Shown one piece after another: positions 17,926 through 24,158 of a stretch of 24,158 bases of DNA; the first letter of the stretch is position 1, and each line of letters opens with the position of its first letter. The stretch lies in contig NZ_JAKJHX010000086.1 of NCBI RefSeq assembly GCF_021648855.1, positions 1 through 24,158 of the forward strand. Reading direction: 5' to 3'. The DNA is from Tychonema litorale BBK16. GTDB taxonomy: Bacteria; Cyanobacteriota; Cyanobacteriia; Cyanobacteriales; Microcoleaceae. The position numbers and the translations under genes are program-made. The notes beneath the pieces are model-generated. The model had not been told where the DNA came from, ran no database searches, and was given only the letters and a program-made list of their open reading frames with translations.

Positions 17926-19072
17926 ATTCTTTGAGTGGGGAAACTAGAGAATGAGCTAAACTGACGGCTTGCCAGAGAAGTTCTGGGAAGGCTTCGAGTT
18001 GAGTAAGTCCTGGTATTTGAGCGGAGGCTGGTGGTGGCGGAATGGTGGCAGGAATGGCCAAAGCTCGATCGATTTGCATTGTTTCTAATTGCTCTAAAAT
18101 TGGGGACAGGAGAACGCGAGCATAGCTGCCATAAGCTATACCTGCAATATGGGGGGCATCAGGAATTGACAAATTTTTCCGATGCTCCTTCATCAGTCCA
18201 GAGGCTCTGAGTTTGCTAACAGTATGAGCATTAGTTCCGCCTGCGAGTTGTACATATCCGGGTAAACGGGCTGCCAAGACTTTTTGACCGAGTTTGATCG
18301 CGGCTCTGGTAGCTCCGGTTCCAATATCTCCACTCATTGGCCTACCATCGGTTTGCCAAATTAGGGGACAAGGAAGGGGGGAAATTATTTGATAGAGTGT
18401 CCGCAAATAGTCAATCAAACCTTCTCCATCGGGGCAACTAATGGCAATTAGTTTGAGTTGAGTAACCCAGGGAGCGATGCTTGACCAAAGTCGCGCAAAA
18501 TCTGGCTCTCTGCCTACTTGCGTGTGGATTTCTATGGCATCCACACCGGATTGCAGGATTAAAGGTGCGATCGCGGCGGGAGCAGAAACGTAAGAACGAG
18601 TGTAGATTAGTTGGCTGGGACAAACCGGTAGACAGCGACCGCAACCATAGCAGCGCTGATCTATCACCCCGGAAACACCCTCACCAGCACCCTGAAAAAT
18701 GATTGCTTCGGCTGGACAAATTTTTTCGCACGGCCGCCAGCAGTCCGCCGGACACTCGGCTGGGTTGAATTCGGCTTTACGAAAATGCGGGTCTTCCCCG
18801 TCATTTAAACTGACCATTAGCCAGGGCAAACCTTTGGCACTAAATTTAGGGTTCGAGGTTTGAGCCTGTATTTTGCTGGCAACCTGTAGGGCTTCTTGTG
18901 CTGCTGCGATCGTGGCTGGATCTGCCGCGACATCGATGCAGTCAGCGCCTGCCAAGGTGTATGCCAAGGTTAGGTTCCGAACGGCAGGCAGGTCTTGAAA
19001 GCTAGCCCCACAGATCAGCTTGAACCAATGGCCACCTTTTAATGAGTTTAGGGGCTGATAATGTTCTGTCAC
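17921..19072 (-). CDS. ldpA: LdpA, iron-sulfur protein of circadian light input
   Basis: A 383-aa protein with two cysteine clusters. The first is C107-x3-C111-x3-C115-x3-C119-P and the second is the canonical C141-x2-C144-x2-C147-x3-C151-P, so two 4Fe-4S clusters are likely. The flanking sequence (WFKLICGASFQDLP at the start; GTGATRAAIKLGQKVL and YVQLAGGTNAHTV later) is that of cyanobacterial LdpA, which senses redox state and adjusts the clock period with light in Synechococcus elongatus. The start is a GTG at 19072, with AAGG and AAAGGG close upstream; no usable ATG exists near it. It follows the DUF1537 gene after 366 nt and a hairpin with a T-run. Confidence 0.88.
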   Translation of the reverse strand: MTEHYQPLNSLKGGHWFKLICGASFQDLPAVRNLTLAYTLAGADCIDVAADPATIAAAQEALQVASKIQAQTSNPKFSAKGLPWLMVSLNDGEDPHFRKAEFNPAECPADCWRPCEKICPAEAIIFQGAGEGVSGVIDQRCYGCGRCLPVCPSQLIYTRSYVSAPAAIAPLILQSGVDAIEIHTQVGREPDFARLWSSIAPWVTQLKLIAISCPDGEGLIDYLRTLYQIISPLPCPLIWQTDGRPMSGDIGTGATRAAIKLGQKVLAARLPGYVQLAGGTNAHTVSKLRASGLMKEHRKNLSIPDAPHIAGIAYGSYARVLLSPILEQLETMQIDRALAIPATIPPPPASAQIPGLTQLEAFPELLWQAVSLAHSLVSPLKEY

Positions 19073-19153
19073 CCTTATATGCTAACCCTTTGAGCTAAAA
19101 ATTGCGAGGTACAAATGTTTCTTAGATTTTAAAACTTTATGTGATGCTAGTTG

Positions 19154-19176
19154 AAAAACACTACTGATGGTAGTGT
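19154..19176 (-). terminator. possible intrinsic terminator after the DUF1537 gene
   Basis: On the minus strand ACACTAC-CATCA-GTAGTGT forms a perfect 7-bp hairpin (19176-19158) followed by a run of T (five including the last stem base). It lies between the DUF1537 gene and ldpA. The stem is short and not G+C-rich, so efficiency is uncertain. Confidence 0.5.
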
Positions 19177-19303
19177 GTCTGCGGATCTAATCCCTATATG
19201 TAGAGTTCTGCCTTAATTATTGTTGATAAATTTATTTTTTTTGAGAGTGCTCAGGCGGGGCGCGATTTTCAGATTTGGCGATCGGCTTGGTTACGGAATA
19301 CCA

Positions 19304-19393
19304 ATTCCGGTTGCACCGGAATAATATAGAGGAGACGGCAGTGCCATTTCCCTACAGTGTTATTTTGGGCAGGGACACGGCATTGCCGTGTCC
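19304..19393. repeat. hairpin and two palindromes in the ldpA-DUF1537 gap
   Basis: ATTCCGGT-TGC-ACCGGAAT (19304-19322) is a perfect 8-bp inverted repeat. 19331-19355 is a half-decayed member of the dispersed family (GGAGACGGCAGTGCC). 19373-19393 is its best copy: GGACACGGCA, one T, then TGCCGTGTCC. The remaining part of 19073-19438 is non-coding; apart from the hairpin at 19158 I recognize nothing else in it. Confidence 0.8.
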
Positions 19394-19438
19394 TGGGATA
19401 TTGAAGGATTTTACGTTTATTTAATTAAAGCGACTTAC

Positions 19439-20761
19439 TTATTGCTTGGTTAGCCGCTTGTAAACCGTAGCTAAAGCATGACTATCTCCCACATTTCCCG
19501 GAAACAAAACCACTGGTAAATTGGGAAACAAAGGATGGTCTGCCTCGGTTTTTACTACTGAACAACCTGCGATAATTTGACCAAGCTGTCTGACACTTTT
19601 GAGCGATAAACCTGTACTCAAAACATCGTTGGAAGTAATGCCACCTTTGCTAATTAAAAATCCGATATCCGCAGGTAGTCCCCGCACGATATCCATTAAT
19701 AAAGCAGAAACGGCTTCTCCAAATTTTAACCGAATTTCGGTATTTTTAAATTGCAGTTCTTGGCGACTGGTATAAATTACAGGGGTTTTGCCATCGGCGT
19801 GAGCAGTGCGGACTTTTTCTAGAGTTTCATTCAAGATATCTGTACGATATTCTGGAGAATCTTCTAGCAAGTGAGATACATCTATTTCAATGCTAATTGT
19901 ATTGGGTTCTTTTAACAAGCGTTCCAATTGTTCTGTGGTTTTCTTAACGTGGGAACCAATTATTACTACACCCGGTTTACCATCCCTTACATATTTTGCC
20001 ATCTTTTCGGCTGCGATTGGCTGGGGGCCGAGGTCAGCTAAGGATGTTAAGATACTTGCTGCACTGCGGAATAAAAACTTTTTGCCTTGACTAGCTGCGT
20101 CGAGAATGTGTTTGGCAAAGGTGTCTAAATCGGCTTGACTTTCGCCGTCAACGACTGCACATTGGTTGTCTGTCATTTCCATTAGTCGGTCTAAACTTCC
20201 GTAGCGAATGTCTGCGAGTAAAATGCGATCGACTGTATCAGCATGGATGCGACCTTTGGTTTTTTCTTCTACATAGTCTGGGAGGTAGCTGTGAGTGTAG
20301 CCGAAGACTGAATCTTTGGCAAATTCGGTTTGGTGAACTGGTGTTTCGACGCTGTTTACCATCAGGTAATGGACGCTGTGACGGGTGATTCTACCTCCTT
20401 CAAAAAAGGCGGGAATTAGAAAATGGGCGTCGAAGGGGCCTAGTTCTTCGGCGATCGCGTCGGTTTCGATCGGATAGTGACCGCGCAGGGTAGAATCGGA
20501 ACGGCTAACTATGAGGAAGTCGTGGATTGCTTCGGCGGCGATCGCAACTTTCAGATTTTGGCAAACTTCGCGGGTGACGGAGGCTGCTTTTTCGGGAGTT
20601 AGCGATCGAGTATTTGTGAGTATAAAGAAAATCGGCGACTTGTCCCGCAGTCCCAAACGCAAGGTTTCTTCGTCCCAACGTGTCAGCAGCAAGCAACTAT
20701 GGACGGTTTGAGAACCGGTAGGGTCGTCATCAAGAACTATAATCTTAGGTTTGGCAGACAT
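19439..20761 (-). CDS. four-carbon acid sugar kinase family protein (DUF1537)
   Basis: A 440-aa protein starting with VLDDDPTGSQTVH, the hallmark of the OtnK/DtnK/LtnK kinase family. The N-terminal substrate domain includes VSRSDSTLRGHYPIE and LIPAFFEGGRIT; the C-terminal nucleotide-binding domain ends with SKGGITSNDVLS and VLFPGNVGD. The family phosphorylates four-carbon acid sugars such as erythronate or threonate derivatives with ATP. No aldolase or dehydrogenase partner is in the window, so the substrate is not predictable and a different role is possible. The ATG is preceded by CAGG five to eight bases upstream. It is separated from both neighbours by more than 100 nt and is probably transcribed alone. 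Confidence 0.85.
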   Translation of the reverse strand: MSAKPKIIVLDDDPTGSQTVHSCLLLTRWDEETLRLGLRDKSPIFFILTNTRSLTPEKAASVTREVCQNLKVAIAAEAIHDFLIVSRSDSTLRGHYPIETDAIAEELGPFDAHFLIPAFFEGGRITRHSVHYLMVNSVETPVHQTEFAKDSVFGYTHSYLPDYVEEKTKGRIHADTVDRILLADIRYGSLDRLMEMTDNQCAVVDGESQADLDTFAKHILDAASQGKKFLFRSAASILTSLADLGPQPIAAEKMAKYVRDGKPGVVIIGSHVKKTTEQLERLLKEPNTISIEIDVSHLLEDSPEYRTDILNETLEKVRTAHADGKTPVIYTSRQELQFKNTEIRLKFGEAVSALLMDIVRGLPADIGFLISKGGITSNDVLSTGLSLKSVRQLGQIIAGCSVVKTEADHPLFPNLPVVLFPGNVGDSHALATVYKRLTKQ

Positions 20762-20877
20762 ATTGACCTGGTTGTTAGCGTTACCTTTCCAAGATATCCT
20801 GACCTAGCTACGTCACAGGAAAAAATTTATAATTGCGTCCATAATCGTTTTAAAAGGTGCAAGATCTCAGTTTTACC

Positions 20878-21528
20878 TTACTTTGCCACATTTCGCTCTT
20901 GGAGTTTTTTCATTTCTGCTTGAACTCCCAGGGCTACCTGCAAAGCTTCGTTGAGCAATCGCGCTTGTTTGCTAGCTTTATCGTTAATTTGCAACCCAGT
21001 CAAAGCTGTCAAGTTATTGGAAAATAGTTCTGAGTTAGTCGCCACGAATTTTTTGTTTTCCCTGAGAATTCTCTCGGTTTTCAAGGCTCGGACTAAGTCA
21101 TCTCTGATTAGCTGTAATGCTTTAATGAGTTTTGTGCGATCGCCTATTTTGACTTGCGAATTGCCAGCTTCTTCTATTTGGTCATTAATTTGGATAGTTT
21201 TAATTATGCCATTGTAGCGATCGACATCATCAAAAAGATTAATTAAATGTTTATTTTGGCTGCTGCACCTAATTTTCCAGGCATCCTCAATGATCAAACC
21301 GACGATTGCGGTTAGGTGGATGATGAACCAAACTAAATAAGCCCTGGGAAATATCATAACCAGCAGCAAACAACTGATTAAAACTAAAAAAATTAAGCCG
21401 ACTGTTTTCAAGCCTTCGTGGGCAAATTTAGTCGCTGTTGCTGGTCGATATACGCGATCGGGTGTCGCCCCGCTAAGGCGTTTGAGTTCACCATCGGTAA
21501 TTTCTAATCCCTGGATGTCAACTCGCAT
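20878..21528 (-). CDS. unknown two-TM membrane protein
   Basis: A 216-aa protein I do not recognize. After about 40 soluble residues come two adjacent hydrophobic segments (about 42-60 and 63-82) forming a short membrane hairpin. The remaining 130 residues are charged and mostly helical (LIKALQLIRDDLVRALKTERILRENKKF and similar, read in parts), consistent with a cytoplasmic coiled-coil tail. No catalytic motif is seen. It diverges from the cysteine desulfurase gene with a 96-nt shared upstream region, and lies 116 nt upstream of the DUF1537 gene on the same strand. Base use is like its neighbours. Confidence 0.75.
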   Translation of the reverse strand: MRVDIQGLEITDGELKRLSGATPDRVYRPATATKFAHEGLKTVGLIFLVLISCLLLVMIFPRAYLVWFIIHLTAIVGLIIEDAWKIRCSSQNKHLINLFDDVDRYNGIIKTIQINDQIEEAGNSQVKIGDRTKLIKALQLIRDDLVRALKTERILRENKKFVATNSELFSNNLTALTGLQINDKASKQARLLNEALQVALGVQAEMKKLQERNVAK

Positions 21529-21585
21529 AAATCTTCACAAATATTTGTTAATTATAAAGTTTAGATGTAGAACAAAAGGTTCGTC

Positions 21586-21591
21586 TACAAT
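21586..21591 (+). promoter_or_regulatory. possible -10 box of the cysteine desulfurase gene
   Basis: TACAAT (five of six -10 bases) lies 33 nt before the ATG in the 96-nt divergent gap. No convincing -35 is found at 16-18 nt. Tentative. Confidence 0.25.
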
Positions 21592-21624
21592 AAATCTAAC
21601 ACTTTCTTTCACAAAATCTCTACT

Positions 21625-22794
21625 ATGTCCGCACGTCCTATATACCTCGATAACCACTCCACAACCCCCGTAGACAAACGGGTACTTGATGCGATGGTGC
21701 CGTATTTTACTGAACAATTCGGCAATGCAGCCAGCATCAGCCATGTCTACGGCTGGGAAGCAGAAGCAGCGGTAAAACAGTCGCGACAAATTTTGGCAGA
21801 AGCAATCAACGCTTCCCCAGAAGAAATTGTGTTTACCAGCGGCGCAACGGAGGCGAATAATTTAGCGATTAAAGGCGTCGCTGAAGCCTATTTCAGCAAA
21901 GGAAAGCACATTATTACAGTTAAGACTGAACATAATGCGATTCTTGACCCCTGTACATATTTGGAAAAATTGGGATTTGAGATTACGGTTTTACCGGTAA
22001 AAAGTGACGGATTGATTGATATAGGGGATTTGATTAAAGCGATTCGGGCTGAGACAATTTTAGTTTCGGTGATGATGGCAAATAATGAAATTGGAGTTAT
22101 TCAACCGATCGCGGAAATTGCAGCAATATGTCGTGGAAATGATATTATTTTCCATACAGATGCAGCGCAGGCGATCGGCAAAATTCCGATTGATGTACAG
22201 GATATGAACATTGATTTAATGTCCTTGACAGCGCACAAAATTTATGGGCCAAAAGGCATTGGTGCTCTCTATGTGCGCCGTAACAAGCCGAGAGTGCAGC
22301 TAGCGCCACAAATGCACGGAGGTGGCCATGAACGGGGAATGCGATCGGGTACGCTGTATGCACCGCAAATAGTCGGATTTGCTAAAGCAGTTGAGTTGGG
22401 AATTGCGGAAATGGAGGAGGAAACTGCACGAGTTGTGAGTTTGCGTGAACGTTTGTGGGGGAATTTGGTAGAGTTAGGAGATGTTGTTCTCAACGGTCAT
22501 GCCACGAAGAGATTGCCTGGGAATCTTAATATTAGTGTAGGTGGCGTTGATGGTCAAGCATTGATGTTGGGGTTACAGTCAGCGGCGGCGGTGTCTTCGG
22601 GTTCTGCTTGTACTTCGGCGAAGATATCACCATCTCATGTTTTGGCTGCGATCGGGCGATCGGACAAATTAGCCTATGCTTCGATTCGGTTTGGGATTGG
22701 GCGTTTCAATACTGTAGCAGAAATAGATGCAGTGTCGGAGCACGCGATCGCAACTATTCAATCTCTCCGACAAGCTCAAAAAGTGATGAGTTAG
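21625..22794 (+). CDS. cysteine desulfurase, IscS/NifS group
   Basis: A 389-aa PLP enzyme that converts cysteine to alanine and holds the sulfur as a persulfide for Fe-S cluster and thiocofactor synthesis. It starts with PIYLDNHSTTPVD. The PLP lysine is K205 in TAHKIYGPKG; H103 in TEHNAILD and D179 in HTDAAQ are the usual cofactor contacts. The catalytic cysteine is C329 in the loop SSGSACTSAK, typical of group I enzymes. Length is normal. It has no strong Shine-Dalgarno. No isc or nif partner gene is adjacent: a divergent unknown gene lies on one side and an insertion element on the other. Whether it is the housekeeping IscS or a NifS-like paralogue cannot be told from one gene. Confidence 0.93.
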   Translation: MSARPIYLDNHSTTPVDKRVLDAMVPYFTEQFGNAASISHVYGWEAEAAVKQSRQILAEAINASPEEIVFTSGATEANNLAIKGVAEAYFSKGKHIITVKTEHNAILDPCTYLEKLGFEITVLPVKSDGLIDIGDLIKAIRAETILVSVMMANNEIGVIQPIAEIAAICRGNDIIFHTDAAQAIGKIPIDVQDMNIDLMSLTAHKIYGPKGIGALYVRRNKPRVQLAPQMHGGGHERGMRSGTLYAPQIVGFAKAVELGIAEMEEETARVVSLRERLWGNLVELGDVVLNGHATKRLPGNLNISVGGVDGQALMLGLQSAAAVSSGSACTSAKISPSHVLAAIGRSDKLAYASIRFGIGRFNTVAEIDAVSEHAIATIQSLRQAQKVMS

Positions 22795-22815
22795 GAGTTA
22801 GGATTTAGGAGTTAA
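22792..22815. repeat. heptamer array starting at the desulfurase stop codon
   Basis: TAGGAGT (22792-22798), TAGGATT (22799-22805), TAGGAGT (22806-22812), TAA. The first TAG is the stop codon of the cysteine desulfurase gene. Confidence 0.85.
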
Positions 22816-22874
22816 ATCGCGATCGATTAATTTGTCCTTAAATATTCCAGATTGGTAGATACTGTCTTGACCTG

Positions 22875-23846
22875 TCAAGGGGTAGCGAGTAAATAATTGG
22901 GATCGAAAGGTTTTTGGGATTTTAAAATCCCAAAAGCCAAATGCACCAACTTCCTCATCAAAGCACCAATCACCTGCATTTTGACCTTTCCACGACCCAG
23001 TAATCGCTCACTCATAGCCTTGAGTAACGGGTTGTGACGCATCGCCACTACCGCAGGCAAATACAACGCTTTTCGCAGTCGGACATTGCCGGTACAAGAT
23101 AAACGAGTTTTGCCTTTAACCGAAGTTCCAGAACTGCGCTCACAGGGTGTTAAACCAGCATAAGCAGCTAATTGACGGGCATTGTTGTAATCGGAAACAT
23201 CACGAATTTCAGCTAAAAATACCGAAGCTGTTTGTTCACCAATTCCGGGAATTGAGGTCAAGAGATCACGCTGTTGCTTTAAATGTGGATGTTGGTCAAA
23301 ATGGTCACTAATCAGTTTTTTGATCAGTTTTTGTTGCTCCTTTAGGTACTCCAAATGTGCCAAGGTAAGCTCAGCAACAGTTGGTGTAGCTGTTTCCAAA
23401 CGGTTCTGCTCTTGAGTTGACATTTCAATCACAGATTCCAGCCGTCGCAACAAAGCTTGTAATTCCTTGACTTCGGGCGCAGTCGGTGTCCATAATGGCG
23501 GTTTGATCGCAGCACAAAAACGAGCAATCAGTGCCGCATCTACGGAGTCAGTTTTAGTTCGTAGGAGTTCGCTTTTAGCAAATCCTTTAATACGAGCCGG
23601 ATTGACAATGCTAACCTGAAAGCCAGCCCCATAGAGGAATTCGGCTAAGGCTTCGCCGTAAATGCTAGTAGCTTCCATGCAAGCATGGAGTTCGACTACA
23701 TTTTGTTGTTGAAGCCAGTTATGTAAACTCTCAAACCCTTGAATATTGTTCGTAAACTTTTTGGGTTTAGTTGCACGAGTTTCTTTCAGTAATGAGACAT
23801 GAAAGTCTCTTTTACTGATGTCTATACCTAAGACTGTTGATGTCAT
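22875..23846 (-). CDS. IS110-family recombinase (DEDD plus Tnp20 domain)
   Basis: A 323-aa RNA-guided serine/DEDD recombinase. The RuvC-like catalytic residues are D9 (GIDISKRDFHVSLL), E58 (ACMEATSIYGE), D100 and D103 (KTDSVDAALIARF). A helical linker is followed by the helix-hairpin-helix SIPGIGEQTASVFLAEI and the Tnp20 domain, with the catalytic serine probably S239 in PCERSSGTS. Length and residue spacing match IS621 with an offset of two. The ribosome site GGAG (23856-23853) lies six bases before the ATG. The gene appears intact, so the element could be active. The stop codon overlaps a TTGACA hexamer. Confidence 0.93.
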   Translation of the reverse strand: MTSTVLGIDISKRDFHVSLLKETRATKPKKFTNNIQGFESLHNWLQQQNVVELHACMEATSIYGEALAEFLYGAGFQVSIVNPARIKGFAKSELLRTKTDSVDAALIARFCAAIKPPLWTPTAPEVKELQALLRRLESVIEMSTQEQNRLETATPTVAELTLAHLEYLKEQQKLIKKLISDHFDQHPHLKQQRDLLTSIPGIGEQTASVFLAEIRDVSDYNNARQLAAYAGLTPCERSSGTSVKGKTRLSCTGNVRLRKALYLPAVVAMRHNPLLKAMSERLLGRGKVKMQVIGALMRKLVHLAFGILKSQKPFDPNYLLATP

Positions 23847-23879
23847 TGTTTGCTCCTGATATACTCCGATTTATGAAAG

Positions 23880-24063
23880 AACCGACAGGCAATTGAATAC
23901 TAACCTTGTGAATGCAGGCTTTCCCGATAATATCGAGAGCCTAAGATACCGCCTGTGTTTTTTGTGCGCCTGTCATCAGTAATGGGAGCTTATCTACACA
24001 ACAGACTTGTTTAGTCTAAGGGGCGGGCCAACTTCACCGATTTCTGATGTCCTTAAAGAACAC
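23880..24063 (-). ncRNA. putative bridge RNA of the IS110 element
   Basis: Read on the minus strand, the region folds into three parts. A 5' stem-loop TGTTC-TTTAA-GGACA (24062-24048) comes first. The first loop is closed by CATCAG/CTGATG (24049-24044 with 23979-23974) and has an apical hairpin AGACT-AAACA-AGTCT (24017-24003). The second loop is closed by GACAGGC/GCCTGTC (23974-23968 with 23890-23884) and has an apical hairpin AGGCT...AGCCT (23942-23916). These fit the 5' stem-loop, target-binding loop and donor-binding loop of IS110 bridge RNAs (about 180 nt). CTGTTGTGTAGAT (24004-23992) closely resembles a block of the IS621 bridge RNA as I remember it. Ends are approximate. Confidence 0.6.
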
Positions 24064-24078
24064 TTTCTGCTGTTACAG

Positions 24079-24158
24079 AACCATTTGCATAAAACTTTCC
24101 TTGTTTCTTTAGATTCACTTTGCTTGTCGGCTCGATCGCCTGATTATCGGTACGATCG
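24079..24158. other. flank beyond the insertion element
   Basis: No gene, repeat or convincing promoter is seen in these 80 bases. Two CGATCG-containing sites occur (24133-24138 and 24153-24158). The element's true upstream end could lie here or beyond the window. Confidence 0.4.

Larger units (their letters stand above)
22857..24078 (-). mobile_element. IS110-family insertion element, IS621-like
   Basis: About 1.2 kb: an intact DEDD recombinase gene with a short downstream end and a roughly 200-nt upstream non-coding end, the asymmetry of the IS110 group. The recombinase-distal end is placed at the CT dinucleotide 22858-22857 (minus strand, GACAGTAT-CT-ACC), because it fits both guide sequences of the putative bridge RNA. 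TTGACA (22878-22873) lies 14 nt before that CT, where a -35 box would be completed on circularization. The other end is not firmly located; a CT at 24078-24077 is my best guess from spacing, but it does not match the predicted donor guide. Confidence 0.6.

Noticed and set aside
22875..23846. IS1111 subgroup assignment
   Set aside because: The long non-coding end lies upstream of the recombinase and residue spacing follows IS621; I see no clear subterminal inverted repeats.

Overview
The window reads as chromosomal DNA of a filamentous cyanobacterium of the Oscillatoria/Microcoleus/Phormidium kind. Evidence: HIP1 octamers GCGATCGC (for example 1211-1218, 7841-7848, 8003-8010, 9784-9791, 10441-10448), heptanucleotide tandem repeats in almost every intergenic gap, the cyanobacterial/plastid gene ycf45, the circadian input gene ldpA, and a multi-GAF histidine kinase of the common cyanobacterial type. 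Genus is inference; no marker gene is present.

Layout. 75-146: tRNA-Gln(UUG), minus. 244-2916: GAF-GAF-GAF histidine kinase, minus. 2917-3559: repeat-rich gap. 3560-3943: stand-alone receiver, the only plus-strand gene of the first 21 kb. 3947-15845: a large minus-strand chemosensory cluster, transcribed in the order cheR-TPR, tandem CheW, three receptors, CheA with a C-terminal receiver, CheB. 15947-17710: ycf45. 17921-19072: ldpA. 19439-20761: four-carbon acid sugar kinase family (DUF1537). 20878-21528: unknown two-TM protein. 21625-22794: cysteine desulfurase, plus. 22857 to about 24078: an IS110-family element with its recombinase and a putative bridge RNA.

How the genes work together. 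The cluster encodes a full adapting array: receptors (CHASE3 or Cache sensors), a two-domain CheW adaptor, a hybrid CheA-REC kinase, and the CheR/CheB methylation pair. CheR with TPRs, CheA-REC and CheB match the Wsp-like (alternative cellular function) layout rather than a plain flagellar or Pil layout, but no diguanylate cyclase is present. The free receiver at 3560, convergent with cheB and divergent from the GAF kinase, is a candidate output.

Most notable points: (1) the cheR reading frame is broken at A9-G, exactly where a -1 slip on A-AAA-AAG joins it to an intact TPR domain; (2) the non-coding strand upstream of the IS110 recombinase folds into a 5' stem-loop plus two guide-type loops, as expected of an IS621-like bridge RNA, and one end of the element matches its guides; (3) several period-7 repeat arrays begin exactly at TAG stop codons.
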